Shown here: piece by piece, positions 28,416-39,698 of the stretch | How the letters are laid out: each line of letters begins with the position of its first letter | How positions within the stretch are numbered: position 1 is the stretch's first letter | Assembly (NCBI GenBank): GCA_019694455.1 | Contig: JAIBBY010000011.1 | Location: 37,761-101,760 of the forward strand | From: Pirellulales bacterium | Lineage (GTDB): Bacteria; Planctomycetota; Planctomycetia; Pirellulales; JAEUIK01 | Length of the DNA: 64,000 nucleotides | Direction of reading: 5' to 3' | Notes under the pieces: generated by a model | Told to the model about the DNA's origin: nothing | The model's input: the letters and a program-made list of their open reading frames with translations, nothing else | Database searches by the model: none | Position numbers and translations under genes: made by a program

Positions 28416-30572
28416 ATGATCCGTCGAGTCGCGCCTTGGATGCTCGCGGCACTGATGACATTCATTGTGGCTGCTCGTCCCACGGCGATCGCCGGAGAAC
28501 AAGTAGACCACGCCGATCCATTCTTGTTTGAAGGCACGCAAAACATCCTTCACGAAGAGCATTTCGGCATCGTCAACGGCAAAGTCGCCGCAGGCATTCC
28601 GTATCGCCGTGCAGCGCGAGTCAGTGGACTCTGGGCGCCCCCCTATGTCAGTTCCGATTTTCAATTGGAGATCACTGCCTTTGGCAAACCGGTTGAAACC
28701 AAGCGTTACGCATGGCGCCCATTCCAGGTGGAGCGAAGTGGAACGATCGAGGAGATCGACATCGCCAGCGCGACGCTGTTGACCGCCGACGCTCGCGCCG
28801 GATTGTTGGAAGTCAGCTTTACCAACACCAGCGGGAAACCACGCACGATACCGGTGGCGATCATCGCCGAAGCCAAACTGGATATCGCCGACCCCGTGGA
28901 CGCCAACGGTGGAACTGGATGGTCGTTCAGCACCCCGCAGAGCAAGACGCCCACACAGCGACAAATTAACGACGGTTCGCTTTGCCTGGAGCAAAACGAA
29001 CTGGCAATTGTCCTGCGCGCAAACAGCGATGTGGAATGGCGAGATTCCTCTCCCAGCGGGCGCGCGTCGATCATGCTGCCGCCGTCCGACAGTGCGAAAT
29101 TGCGGGTTGCGTTTGCGATTGGCCCCAAGGATGAGGCTCGGGCGGCGTGCAAGAAAATCGCAGATGCCCCGGATCAGGCGATGGCCGATGCTCAACTGGC
29201 ATATCGCCAGCGAACGGAGCACCTATTCGAAAAGCTGCCACGGTTTGCATCGGACAACGCGGCCTTGGACCAATTCTACTATCGCTCGCTAATACCGTTC
29301 GTAATGAATCGCTGGGATGTCCCCGAATTCGTGCTGCAACCCTACTACAGCACGGGCGGCGTCAATGGCGGGTGCGTCGGCAACTATCTATGGGATTTCG
29401 GCGGCAATTGGGAAATCTTTCCGCTTTTTGACGCCGCCGCGTCCCGGAGCCACATCAAGCAATTCCTTAACATCGACATTACCAAGCATTTCGCGTTCGA
29501 GCCGGTGACGGGCAAGGCGTTCGGACCCTGGTATCCCGTCAATCAAGAGAAGATAGTCGGCCTGATTTACTACTACGTGAAACACACAGGCGACACCGAG
29601 TTCCTCAAAGAGGTCGTCGACGGAGAGACAATTCTGGAGCATGCGATCTCCAACGCCATGTTTGGCGATGATCGCGATAAGCCAGTGAGCCTTATCGACT
29701 ATGGGCCGTCAAACAGTCACCTCGAACTGCGCCGCGGCATCCCGTACAACCACATCATGCCCGATTTGAACGGGAGGCGCTACGACACCTTTCTGCGGGC
29801 CGCGGAGTTGGCGGAACTGGCAGGCAGGCCGCAACCGCACCTTCGTCAACGAGCGGAAGACCTGAAGCGCGTGCTCAAGCGACAACTCTGGAACGAACGC
29901 GCGGGCTGGTTCGACTTTCAGAACGACAAAGGACAAAAAGATTCCCGCTTTACAGTCCAGATCTTCAAGCTCTTTGCCAGCAATGTCCTCGACGCTCAGC
30001 AAGAGACCGCCCTGCTCGACCATCTCAACAATCCGCGGGAGTTTATGGCGGAATTTGGCTTGGAAAGCATGGCGAAGACGGACGCGGCCTACGATCCAGT
30101 CGATTACGATAACGGCGGGGGAGGCTGCTTCACGGCCTTTCCACCACAAATTGCCGAACGCCTCTATAAGGCAGGCCACCCCAGCGCGTCAGAAAACATC
30201 CTGCGACGCATTCTGTGGTGGGGCGAGCGCGTCCCATACTGGGGCGACTCTTTCGCAGCCAATGAAATTCAATACCGGCGTGACACACCCTTGCAATGCA
30301 CCATCGATAGCGCCGCGGCGGCGCAGTGTCTGATCTTTGGCATGTTCGGCGTCCGGGCTGAGTTCAATGGCGACGTTCGCATCGACCCACGTCCACCTTC
30401 GTTCGCGGGTCAGTTGAAGCTCCAGGATCTAAGGCTGCGCGGTCATGTCCTGGATATCTCCGTCGACGACGCCAACTACGAAGTGAGCGACGGGATGCGG
30501 CGTGTTCGAGCGCCCGTTGGCCGGCCAACCCTGGTTCACGGCGACAACTTAACCGTCGGCGATGCACAGTAG
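28416..30572 (+). CDS. Exported six-hairpin glycosidase-like protein (GH63/GH37-like barrel)
   Basis: A 718-residue secreted protein; the start at 28416 has GGAGA 5 bases upstream and a signal peptide through MTFIVAARPTAIAG. The N-terminal 250 residues look like a beta-sandwich. From about residue 270 the sequence resembles an (alpha/alpha)6 barrel glycosidase: YYRSLIPFVMNRWDVPEF, NYLWDFGGNWEIFPLFD, GPWYPVNQEKIVGLIYYYVKH, FDFQNDKGQKD and WWGERVPYWGDSF. This fold is used by GH63, GH37 and GH15 enzymes and by glycogen-debranching relatives. Catalytic residues could not be assigned. It extends the carbohydrate theme of the locus, but is preceded by 123 bases and may have its own promoter. Confidence 0.7.
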   Translation: MIRRVAPWMLAALMTFIVAARPTAIAGEQVDHADPFLFEGTQNILHEEHFGIVNGKVAAGIPYRRAARVSGLWAPPYVSSDFQLEITAFGKPVETKRYAWRPFQVERSGTIEEIDIASATLLTADARAGLLEVSFTNTSGKPRTIPVAIIAEAKLDIADPVDANGGTGWSFSTPQSKTPTQRQINDGSLCLEQNELAIVLRANSDVEWRDSSPSGRASIMLPPSDSAKLRVAFAIGPKDEARAACKKIADAPDQAMADAQLAYRQRTEHLFEKLPRFASDNAALDQFYYRSLIPFVMNRWDVPEFVLQPYYSTGGVNGGCVGNYLWDFGGNWEIFPLFDAAASRSHIKQFLNIDITKHFAFEPVTGKAFGPWYPVNQEKIVGLIYYYVKHTGDTEFLKEVVDGETILEHAISNAMFGDDRDKPVSLIDYGPSNSHLELRRGIPYNHIMPDLNGRRYDTFLRAAELAELAGRPQPHLRQRAEDLKRVLKRQLWNERAGWFDFQNDKGQKDSRFTVQIFKLFASNVLDAQQETALLDHLNNPREFMAEFGLESMAKTDAAYDPVDYDNGGGGCFTAFPPQIAERLYKAGHPSASENILRRILWWGERVPYWGDSFAANEIQYRRDTPLQCTIDSAAAAQCLIFGMFGVRAEFNGDVRIDPRPPSFAGQLKLQDLRLRGHVLDISVDDANYEVSDGMRRVRAPVGRPTLVHGDNLTVGDAQ

Positions 30573-30689
30573 CGCATCATGCAGACGGCCCCGCGCGCCG
30601 GACCACCAATTTCCTCGCCGACTAACTATGAGCGCGGCTTCCCAAACGCGGCTTATGGCGCCTGCCTGACCTGCCACTGCCGCCGCCAA

Positions 30690-32415
<1,726 letters not shown>

Positions 32416-33387
32416 ATGAGCTTTCAGCCAGTGAAACTAGGGGTTGTCGGCGTCGGCGGCTTTGGACTACTGCACGCCAAGACTCTGATGGGACTGGCCG
32501 AGTCGCAATTGGTCGCCGTGGTGGATCGACGGCCAGATCGACTCGCGCTCGTTAATTCGGCGCCCGGCTGGACCGACCTGAACGCCGCGCTGACCGAAAG
32601 CGAAGCCGAAGCCTGGGTGGTGGCGTCGAGCACTGCATCGCATATTGCGGTCACCAAAGCAATTCTCAACGCGGGCAAACCAGTGCTGCTGGAGAAACCC
32701 GTCGCCACCTCGCTTGCCGAAGCCAAAACGCTGCGTCCATTGGTCCGCCGAGACTCGTCGAACCTGATGATGGGCCATATCCTGCTGTTCAACAGCGAAT
32801 TGGCTCAACTACGCGTGGAGGCCAGCCAGCGCGGCCCAATCCGATTTTTCAACAGCGTCCGCCACCGCCCTGCTACGACGCTCGACTCTTACCCGGACGA
32901 GTCTCCGCTGCGCCTGTTGATGGTACACGACTTGTATGTGGCGGTAGCACTCTTGGGTTCGGCCGAGCCAGATTACTTTTCCTGCCAATTGGGCCGTTCG
33001 CCGCGCGGCATTGATTTGGTCAACGCGCAACTGGCCTGGGAAGATCAAACATTGGCTAGTTTCGCCGCGTCGTATCTGACTCCGCCAGGCATGGCGAACG
33101 ACGGATTCGATCGACTGGAAGTATTTGGCGACAATTGGATGGCGCGGGTCGAACCCAACCCGCGACCGATCCAACTCTGGCACGAAAGCGCCGCCTGGCC
33201 AATGACGCTGGAGATTCGCGCCGGCGACGGCCAACCCACCGGCATGCTGGCCGAAGAACTACGCGCGTTCTGCCGTGTGGTCCGCGGATTGGAGCCTGTG
33301 CCCGCCGGCGCAACCTATGACGATGCGCTGCAAGTGCTGGATTGGATCGAGATTTTAGAGAGCACCACGGACGAGCCAAGTGACTAA
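32416..33387 (+). CDS. Gfo/Idh/MocA family oxidoreductase
   Basis: A 323-residue NAD(P)-dependent sugar oxidoreductase. The Rossmann motif is GVVGVGGFGLLHAKTL; VVASSTASHIAVTKAILNAGKPVLLEKPVA contains the EKP motif with the conserved Lys; the C-terminal half is the beta-sheet substrate domain (VRHRPATTLDSYP, DRLEVFGDNW). The start at 32416 fits family length, although its binding site is weak. It is first in a tight run with the TIM-barrel protein (13 bases), the symporter (30 bases) and the small membrane peptide (overlap), so it probably acts on the sugar released or imported by them. Confidence 0.92.
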   Translation: MSFQPVKLGVVGVGGFGLLHAKTLMGLAESQLVAVVDRRPDRLALVNSAPGWTDLNAALTESEAEAWVVASSTASHIAVTKAILNAGKPVLLEKPVATSLAEAKTLRPLVRRDSSNLMMGHILLFNSELAQLRVEASQRGPIRFFNSVRHRPATTLDSYPDESPLRLLMVHDLYVAVALLGSAEPDYFSCQLGRSPRGIDLVNAQLAWEDQTLASFAASYLTPPGMANDGFDRLEVFGDNWMARVEPNPRPIQLWHESAAWPMTLEIRAGDGQPTGMLAEELRAFCRVVRGLEPVPAGATYDDALQVLDWIEILESTTDEPSD

Positions 33388-33400
33388 AAGTGAGCAATTG

Positions 33401-35683
33401 ATGTATCAGCAATCAATCTTCGGTCTGTTTGCATTCCTGCTATTGGTCGGTGTCGGTCGCGTCGGTGGAGCAGAGGCCGCGATCCCAGATGGCCCCCCCG
33501 CGCCGGCGGTCATGTTCGAACACTTCCCCGATCGACTGCACGCTTACGTATGGCGGAACTGGAACTTGGTTCCCACGCCGAAGCTCGCGCTGGTGGTCGG
33601 TGCGACCGAAGACGAAATCACGCAGATCGCAACGTCGCTGGGGCTGCCACCCAACCGACCAGTGGCGGACCGGTACCAGCGCCAAGCCTATATCACGATC
33701 GTCCGGCGAAACTGGCACATCTTGCCGATCGAACAGATACTCGCCCTCATCGACATGTCGCCCGAGGAATTCAACTTCAACCTGCGCGAGGACGATGGAC
33801 TCTTCATCAAGCTCGGCGGCAGCAAGCCGCGCTGCGAGCCACTTCGCTATCAACCGCCAGACGAATCGGCCAGAGAGCGCGCTGCGCAGATCAAAGCCGT
33901 CGTTACGCGGCGTTTTGGCAATGCCCTGACGACGCCAGGCGAGGATCGGTTTGCATTCGTCGAGCAGCTCAGCGCTGCGCGGCGTCCACCAGCCAGCGAG
34001 CCTCCGGCCGAGGATGGTTTGCGCTACATCTATTCTTACTTTGGCGCCTTCGGCGACCCGTTGATCGACACCACCGTTGATCCGTACCCCGACGGATTGC
34101 TGGAAAAGTTGTCCGATGTGGGCGTCAATGGCGTATGGATGCACGTCGTGCTAAGGCAGCTAGCGCCGGGCGGACCTGATTTCCCAGAGTTTGGCGAAGG
34201 CCACGAGCAGCGGCTGGAAAACTTGCGCAAGATGGTCGCGCGCGCCAAACGTTACGGAATCCGCGTCTATCTCTACATGAACGAGCCGCGCGCCCAACCT
34301 CAAGCATTCTTCGCCAACCGCCCAGAGATGGCCGGCGTGCGCGGCTGGCTGGGGCAGGACTTTACCGCCATGTGCACCTCCAACCCGCGAGTCAGAAAAT
34401 GGATGAGCGATTCGTTGGCGCACGTTTTCACAAAAGTCCCAGACTTGGGGGGCGTGTTCACGATCACCGCGTCCGAAAACCTAACGAGTTGCGCCTCGCA
34501 CAATCGTCAGGCCGAGTGTCCGCATTGCAAGAGTCGGACGAACGCCGAGATCATCGCTGAGGTCAACGCCACGATCGAGACCGGTGTGCATCGCGGGAAC
34601 CCCCAGGCCAAAGTGATCTGTTGGGACTGGGGCTGGGCCGGCCACGGCGATGCCTCTGAGATCATTGCCTTGCTTCCTGATAACGTCTGGCTGCAGTCGG
34701 TCAGTGAGTGGGCGCAACCTTTTGAGCGTGGCGGGGTGAAGGGCGCCGTCGGCGAATACTCCATTTCCGTCGTCGGTCCCGGACCACGCGCCAAGCGGCA
34801 TTGGCAATTGGCGAAACAGCGCGGTCTGAAAACCGCCGCCCGAGTGTCTTTCAACGCCACCTGGGAGCTATCGACTTTGCCATACCTTCCGGTCATGGAC
34901 TTGGTCGCCGAACATTGCGAGAACCTGGCCAAGCTCGACATGGACGGCCTAATGCTGAGCTGGTCGCTGGGCGGTTATCCGTCGCCAAATTTGCTGGTTG
35001 CCCAGCGGATCATGGGACAAAAGGCCGCCGACAAAGTACAGGTGTTGAATACGCTGGCCGCCGAGCGGTATGGCAGCCAGGCGGCGCCGCACGTGCGTCA
35101 GGCTTGGAAAGCTTTCAGCGACGCCTTCCGCGAGTTTCCGTACGGTTTGGGACTGTACTCCGCGCCACAGCAGATTGGGCCAGCGAATTTGCTCTACCGC
35201 TCGCCCACCGGCTACGCGGCCACCATGACTTGTTATCCATACGACGACTTGGCGGCGTGGCGCGGCCCCTACCCGGCCAATGTTCTGGCCAATCAGTTTG
35301 AGAAGATAGCCGCGGGTTGGGCGACCGGAGTGGAGCACTTCGAGCAAGCGGTCAAGCTGGTCGACGCCGCCAATCTGCCGACCGCGCAGGCCGAGCTGGG
35401 GTACGCGCGCGCCGCCTACACCTACTGGGCCAGCGTGGCCAATCAGGTGCGCTTTATCATGGCCCGCGACGAATTGGCCGCCGGCGACAAGGGAGGGCTG
35501 AGAACGCAACTGATCGACGCGCTGGACTCCGAAATCGCGCTGGCGCGGCAACTGTATGACCTGACTAAACAAGACTCGCACATTGGCTTCGAGGCCGCCA
35601 ACCAGTATTTTTATCTCCCGCTCGATCTAGTGGAGAAAGTGGTGAGTTGCGAGCATCTCAAAACTCGCTATGCGTCTCCCTGA
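33401..35683 (+). CDS. Exported TIM-barrel glycosidase-like protein, family not recognised
   Basis: A 760-residue protein with a signal peptide (GLFAFLLLVGVGRVGGAEA). A GTG at 33380 is also in frame. The first 170 residues contain two imperfect copies of a WRNWxLxP segment (YVWRNWNLVPTPKLALVVGATEDEI and VRRNWHILPIEQILALIDMSPEE). From about residue 215 it looks like a glycosidase barrel: LRYIYSYFGAFGDP, GVNGVWMHVVLRQLAPGG, VYLYMNEPRAQP, FTITASENLTSCASHNRQAECPHC and VICWDWGWAGH. The C-terminal 230 residues are helical. I cannot name the CAZy family. It is between an oxidoreductase and a symporter gene, which suggests glycan hydrolysis before uptake. Confidence 0.72.
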   Translation: MYQQSIFGLFAFLLLVGVGRVGGAEAAIPDGPPAPAVMFEHFPDRLHAYVWRNWNLVPTPKLALVVGATEDEITQIATSLGLPPNRPVADRYQRQAYITIVRRNWHILPIEQILALIDMSPEEFNFNLREDDGLFIKLGGSKPRCEPLRYQPPDESARERAAQIKAVVTRRFGNALTTPGEDRFAFVEQLSAARRPPASEPPAEDGLRYIYSYFGAFGDPLIDTTVDPYPDGLLEKLSDVGVNGVWMHVVLRQLAPGGPDFPEFGEGHEQRLENLRKMVARAKRYGIRVYLYMNEPRAQPQAFFANRPEMAGVRGWLGQDFTAMCTSNPRVRKWMSDSLAHVFTKVPDLGGVFTITASENLTSCASHNRQAECPHCKSRTNAEIIAEVNATIETGVHRGNPQAKVICWDWGWAGHGDASEIIALLPDNVWLQSVSEWAQPFERGGVKGAVGEYSISVVGPGPRAKRHWQLAKQRGLKTAARVSFNATWELSTLPYLPVMDLVAEHCENLAKLDMDGLMLSWSLGGYPSPNLLVAQRIMGQKAADKVQVLNTLAAERYGSQAAPHVRQAWKAFSDAFREFPYGLGLYSAPQQIGPANLLYRSPTGYAATMTCYPYDDLAAWRGPYPANVLANQFEKIAAGWATGVEHFEQAVKLVDAANLPTAQAELGYARAAYTYWASVANQVRFIMARDELAAGDKGGLRTQLIDALDSEIALARQLYDLTKQDSHIGFEAANQYFYLPLDLVEKVVSCEHLKTRYASP

Positions 35684-35713
35684 GTTCGTCACGCTGAAAG
35701 CGATTTGGTCCTG

Positions 35714-37276
35714 ATGAATCTCGCGCGCGATTTCGGCACTAACTTCACCCCCTGGGACTGGGCGATTGTCGGCGCGTATCTGGTGGCCTGCGTCGGCGCC
35801 GGGGTGTATGTCAAACGATATGTCTCCGACATGAGCGACTACGTTGTGGCCGGGCGCTCGCTCAACTCGTTCTTGAGCATCGCTACCATGCTCGGATCGG
35901 AAATTGGGCTGGTCACCGTAATGTACGCGGCCCAAAAAGGCTTTGTCGGTGGGTTCGCGGCGTTCTACATCGGTCTGCTGGGCGGGGTGATCTGCCTGCT
36001 TGTCGGATTAACCGGTCTGTTCGTCGTTCCGCTGCGGCGCATGGGCGTGATGACAATTCCACAGTTCTACGAGCAGCGATTCAGCAAAGGCGTTCGCATC
36101 TTTGGCGGCGTGGTCCTTGCTGTAACCGGCATCCTGAACATGGGCATGTTTCTCCGCGCCGGCGCGCTGTTTCTCACCAGTCTGACTGGGCTGTCCGATC
36201 CCATCACGATCAAGATCGTGATGACCATCCTTCTGCTGCTTGTGCTGTTGTATACGGTGCTCGGCGGCATGCTGGCGGTGGTAATCACCGACTACATCCA
36301 GTTCGTCGTCTTGGCCGTGGGGATGTCGCTGGCGTGTATCTTTGCCCTGACGCACGTGGGTTGGTCGAACATGATCGACACTGTGCGTCACGTTCACGGC
36401 GACGGCGGCTTCGATCCGATCCAGGGTTTTGGCTGGGGCGAAATCGCGCAAAACGCGCTGATTGTGGGACTGGTCAGCACTGCGGTCTGGCCCACCGCGC
36501 TGATGCGGGTTCTATCGGCTCGCGACACAACCGTCGTCCGCCAAATGTACACTTGGTCGTCGATCGGGTTTATGACGCGCTGGATCATTCCGCAATTCCT
36601 CGGCGTCTGCGCCATGACCTATATGTGGAGCGACTCGCGCGCGCATGACCTGTTCTTTGGTCCAGACGGCAAGTTGCTCGACGATCCGGCGCACGTCGAT
36701 CTCACGCTGCAAGCGATGCCGCTGTTCCTCAGCCAATTGTTGCCCATTGGCGCGATCGGCATGATCCTGGCCGGCATGATCGCCGCCCAAATGTCGACCG
36801 ACAGCAGCTACCTTTTGTGCTGGTCGTCGGTGCTCGTCGAAGATGTGGTTAACCCGCTGATGGACGACAAACTATCCGACCGCGCCCGCATGCGCCTGAC
36901 GCGCATCTTCATGTTGATCATCGGCGCGTTCCTGTTGATCTGGAGCTTATGGTATCCGTTGTCCCAGCATTTGTGGGATTATCTGGCCGTAACATCGGCG
37001 GTCTATTTCACCGGCGCCATCGCGCTCTTGCTGGGAGGGTTGTACTGGCCAAGGGCCAGTTGTGCCGGCGCCTATCTGGCGCTGGGAACCGGATCATTGG
37101 CGATTCTGGCCCTCGGCGATTTGCGCAGCGCGATCGGTCTGTCGTGGCTCAGCGAGCCACAAATCATTCTCGGCACAACCGCGCTGGCGCTCTCGCTATT
37201 GATCGTTGGTTCACTGGTCTGGCCAGATCGCCGCGCTCCGGGCAATCCGGCGCTCAACAACGGAGGCACACGATGA
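35714..37276 (+). CDS. Sodium:solute symporter (SSS family)
   Basis: A 520-residue integral membrane protein with about 13 hydrophobic helices. SSS features include WAIVGAYLVACVGAGVYVKR at helix 1, MSDYVVAGRSLNSFLSIATMLGSEIG, the GGMLAVVITDYIQFVVL segment (the usual signature region) and AQMSTDSSYLLCWSSVLVEDVV. The in-frame ATG at 35714 is preferred to a TTG at 35705. It probably imports a sugar or small organic acid with sodium. The stop overlaps the ATG of the next gene by 4 bases. Confidence 0.93.
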   Translation: MNLARDFGTNFTPWDWAIVGAYLVACVGAGVYVKRYVSDMSDYVVAGRSLNSFLSIATMLGSEIGLVTVMYAAQKGFVGGFAAFYIGLLGGVICLLVGLTGLFVVPLRRMGVMTIPQFYEQRFSKGVRIFGGVVLAVTGILNMGMFLRAGALFLTSLTGLSDPITIKIVMTILLLLVLLYTVLGGMLAVVITDYIQFVVLAVGMSLACIFALTHVGWSNMIDTVRHVHGDGGFDPIQGFGWGEIAQNALIVGLVSTAVWPTALMRVLSARDTTVVRQMYTWSSIGFMTRWIIPQFLGVCAMTYMWSDSRAHDLFFGPDGKLLDDPAHVDLTLQAMPLFLSQLLPIGAIGMILAGMIAAQMSTDSSYLLCWSSVLVEDVVNPLMDDKLSDRARMRLTRIFMLIIGAFLLIWSLWYPLSQHLWDYLAVTSAVYFTGAIALLLGGLYWPRASCAGAYLALGTGSLAILALGDLRSAIGLSWLSEPQIILGTTALALSLLIVGSLVWPDRRAPGNPALNNGGTR

Positions 37277-37434
37277 ACGCCTGGATGGTTTTGTGGATTG
37301 CCGTGCTGGTCGCCACGCTTTCGATGTTCACCTGCCTGACCATCGCGGTCGCGATCGGCGGGGCACTCGATATTCGCAAGATGCTCAGCCAGGTCCGCCG
37401 TCAACATGGAGCCGACAAAGGCGACAACCAGTAG
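37273..37434 (+). CDS. 53-residue single-pass membrane peptide coupled to the symporter
   Basis: Starts inside the stop of the symporter (ATGA overlap) with GGAGG at 37262-37266, six bases upstream. The peptide has one transmembrane helix (residues about 3-30, WMVLWIAVLVATLSMFTCLTIAVAIGG) and a basic, hydrophilic tail (DIRKMLSQVRRQ). Small helper subunits exist for some SSS transporters (for example YhdT with PanF, YjcH with ActP, DUF4212 proteins), but those usually precede the transporter and have two helices; I see no sequence match to them. A role as an accessory subunit is inferred from coupling alone. Confidence 0.75.
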   Translation: MNAWMVLWIAVLVATLSMFTCLTIAVAIGGALDIRKMLSQVRRQHGADKGDNQ

Positions 37435-37583
37435 AAGGCGCGACGGCCAGCGATTGCCAAATGACTGCGCAGGGGAGATCGCGACTCGCGCCGCGCTTAA
37501 CCAGCACGCTGGGATTTGATCGTCAGCGGGAAGTTTGAACAGCGATCCGCGCTGACGCGCATTTGTGCGCTATACCCGCGCGG

Positions 37584-38330
37584 CTATGGACGCTGTCGGC
37601 GCGCCCCGGCAATGGCGAGCGGGGCGAGGGCGCAAAGCAGAAGCGCCCAGTTGCTCGGCTCGGGGACAACTAACGACCATCCAGGAAAATCGAGCGCCAA
37701 CTGCGTGTTGAATGCGTCGCGCACGGCCTGGGTGTTGGCCAGATCGGTTGGATTGATCAAGGTCACATGATTGCCGCCGATGTTGCTGACGGAGTACCCC
37801 CAGGCCACTCCGCCAAGAATGCGCGCTTGCTTTGCCGCCTCATCGACGATCGACACCACCAGTGTGCTGACCGAGAAGGTAAGTGGGGCGAATTCCCATT
37901 GAGCGTAGGGGCCGTCCCCTAACCAGGCGTCGTCGCCTCCACCTGTTACCGCGAGTCCGGCTTTGGTGTCGCCGCTAATGTCGTACCAGGGGAGCGCGTC
38001 GGCGGTTGCATCACCCAACGACTGATTCGACCTGGGATCAATAAAAGGCCGATTCGGAAAGCCGTTAACCGGCTTGGAGAACTGCGCTAGTTGCAGCCAT
38101 CGCAAGTCGGATTCGGCGACCTGGTTCTGGCCTCCATCAAGTTGCCAATGGGCCCAAAAATTGACGCCCCCACTGTATTCACTGTTGACCGCAATCGGGC
38201 CAGTGATTTGGATCGAACCGATGTTGTTCCCGCCGATGGTCAGTGGCGCGGCCTGACTGCCGACGCCGAATGCCAACAGGGTCAGCGTGATGAACAATCG
38301 GTACGAGACCAGCAAGCGATGCCTATTCAT
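37584..38330 (-). CDS. PEP-CTERM sorted exported protein
   Basis: A 248-residue secreted protein with a signal peptide (LFITLTLLAFGVGSQA) and a C-terminal PEP-CTERM signal (VVPEPSNWALLLCALAPLAIAGARRQRP). The mature part is probably beta-sandwich (INVxSEYSGG region, FWAHWQLDGGQNQV, WYDISGDTKAGLAVTGGG). No other domain was recognised. It lies between the symporter operon and the lactonase gene on the opposite strand. The same sorting signal type occurs in two other proteins here. Confidence 0.85.
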   Translation of the reverse strand: MNRHRLLVSYRLFITLTLLAFGVGSQAAPLTIGGNNIGSIQITGPIAVNSEYSGGVNFWAHWQLDGGQNQVAESDLRWLQLAQFSKPVNGFPNRPFIDPRSNQSLGDATADALPWYDISGDTKAGLAVTGGGDDAWLGDGPYAQWEFAPLTFSVSTLVVSIVDEAAKQARILGGVAWGYSVSNIGGNHVTLINPTDLANTQAVRDAFNTQLALDFPGWSLVVPEPSNWALLLCALAPLAIAGARRQRP

Positions 38331-38667
38331 CCAGTCGTTCCGCGACGGTCCAATCCCCTGTCCATACCGATCTTAATTGGGCCCAAAGGATCGGGGCAAG
38401 GAAACTTTGGCGCAGGCGCCCAAGATTCTCAGCCGGCGGCCAGATGCGGTTGTATCGATTGTTCCTGGATATGCCGAGAAGCGGCCCAGAAACAGCGAGC
38501 ATTGCGGCCGTTTTGGGTAGGGTCGACCGCTCGCGGCAGTGGCAAGAATCACTCGGCAAGCTGGGCGGTCAGCGCCGTCGGCCAGTTTGCGGAGGTAAGA
38601 CGGGGGGAGTAGGCTACTTCGTGCTGCTGTATAGGGCGTTGCGTACTTTCAAGATTGAGGATTCCCA
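38331..38667. other. Divergent intergenic region
   Basis: About 340 bases between the leftward PEP-CTERM gene and the rightward lactonase gene. TGAGGA just before 38668 is the lactonase binding site. No gene or promoter pair could be named in the rest. Confidence 0.35.
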
Positions 38668-39609
38668 ATGTTCAAATGGGCGCTGATGCCGGCTGTGCTT
38701 TGCTGCGGATTGATCCACGGCGCCGAGTTGCCGCAGAACGACGCCGTGCGTCCGGTCAAATTGCTCGACGTGCCACATTACACAGAAGGGGTTGTCTTCG
38801 ACCATGAAGGGCGCGGTTATCTCTCGGAGGACAAGTCGATTTGGCGCTTCACGCTGGACGGCGCCGCCGAGGTTTTTGCCGTCACGGGCGCGCCGAATGG
38901 GCATAAAATCCTGGCCGATGGATCGCACTTGGTTTGCGACGCCAGCCAACATGCGGTCCTGCATTTGAGCCCCGAAGGAAAGCTGCTGCCGCCGGCCTCT
39001 TCGGAATGCGACGGAAATCCACTGCGCGGACCGAATGACTTGACGCTCGATACTCCCAACGGCGGGTTCTACTTTACTGATCCCGGTGGCTCGGATGAGA
39101 ACCAGGCGATTGGGACAGTGCATTACGTGGATCGGGTCGGCAAGACGACGCTGGTCGCCGGCCAGTTGGCATTCCCCAACGGCATCGCGCTGAGCGCTGA
39201 TGGAAAGCGTCTTTTCGTAGGCGAGAGCAAACGCAACCGCGTGCTCGTTTACGAAGTGACGTCGCCTGGGCAATTGGGCGAGCAGAAGGTGCTGGCAGAC
39301 CTGCCGGTAAAGGACCCGGCACTCGGGCAGATCGACAACCAGCCAGACGGCATGTGCCTCGATGCGGAGGGAAATCTCTATGTCGCGCATTACGGCATGC
39401 ATCAGGTGCAAGTGTTGTCGCCCGCTGGAAAACTGCTGCGCCGCTACGAAGGGGGAACACTAACAACCAGCAACGTGGCGTTTGGCGGCCCCCGGCGGGA
39501 TCAGTTGTTTGTGACAGGCGCCTTGGCCAACGAAAAAGGCGCCGGCGCGCTGTTCCGCCTCGATCTGGGAGTGGCCGGCCTCGATATTCTGCCTCCCAAG
39601 TCGCCGTAG
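38668..39609 (+). CDS. Exported SMP-30/gluconolactonase-like beta-propeller
   Basis: A 313-residue protein with a signal peptide (ALMPAVLCCGLIHGA) and the six-bladed SMP-30/gluconolactonase/LRE fold. Metal-binding candidates are the Glu in HYTEGVVFD, the Asn in GPNDLTLD and the Asp in QPDGMCLDAEGNLYVAHYG; FPNGIALSADGKRLFVGES is a typical blade. Relatives hydrolyse sugar lactones with calcium or zinc. TGAGGA is 6 bases before the ATG. Export suggests periplasmic action on aldonolactones. Confidence 0.92.
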   Translation: MFKWALMPAVLCCGLIHGAELPQNDAVRPVKLLDVPHYTEGVVFDHEGRGYLSEDKSIWRFTLDGAAEVFAVTGAPNGHKILADGSHLVCDASQHAVLHLSPEGKLLPPASSECDGNPLRGPNDLTLDTPNGGFYFTDPGGSDENQAIGTVHYVDRVGKTTLVAGQLAFPNGIALSADGKRLFVGESKRNRVLVYEVTSPGQLGEQKVLADLPVKDPALGQIDNQPDGMCLDAEGNLYVAHYGMHQVQVLSPAGKLLRRYEGGTLTTSNVAFGGPRRDQLFVTGALANEKGAGALFRLDLGVAGLDILPPKSP

Positions 39610-39698
39610 GGGTTCCGCTCGGCGAGCAAGGCGGCCAAGATGGAGCGCTTCAGCCGCACGCCCAGTTGGCGGCGCCTCGACCGAGTTTCTCAGTCCTC

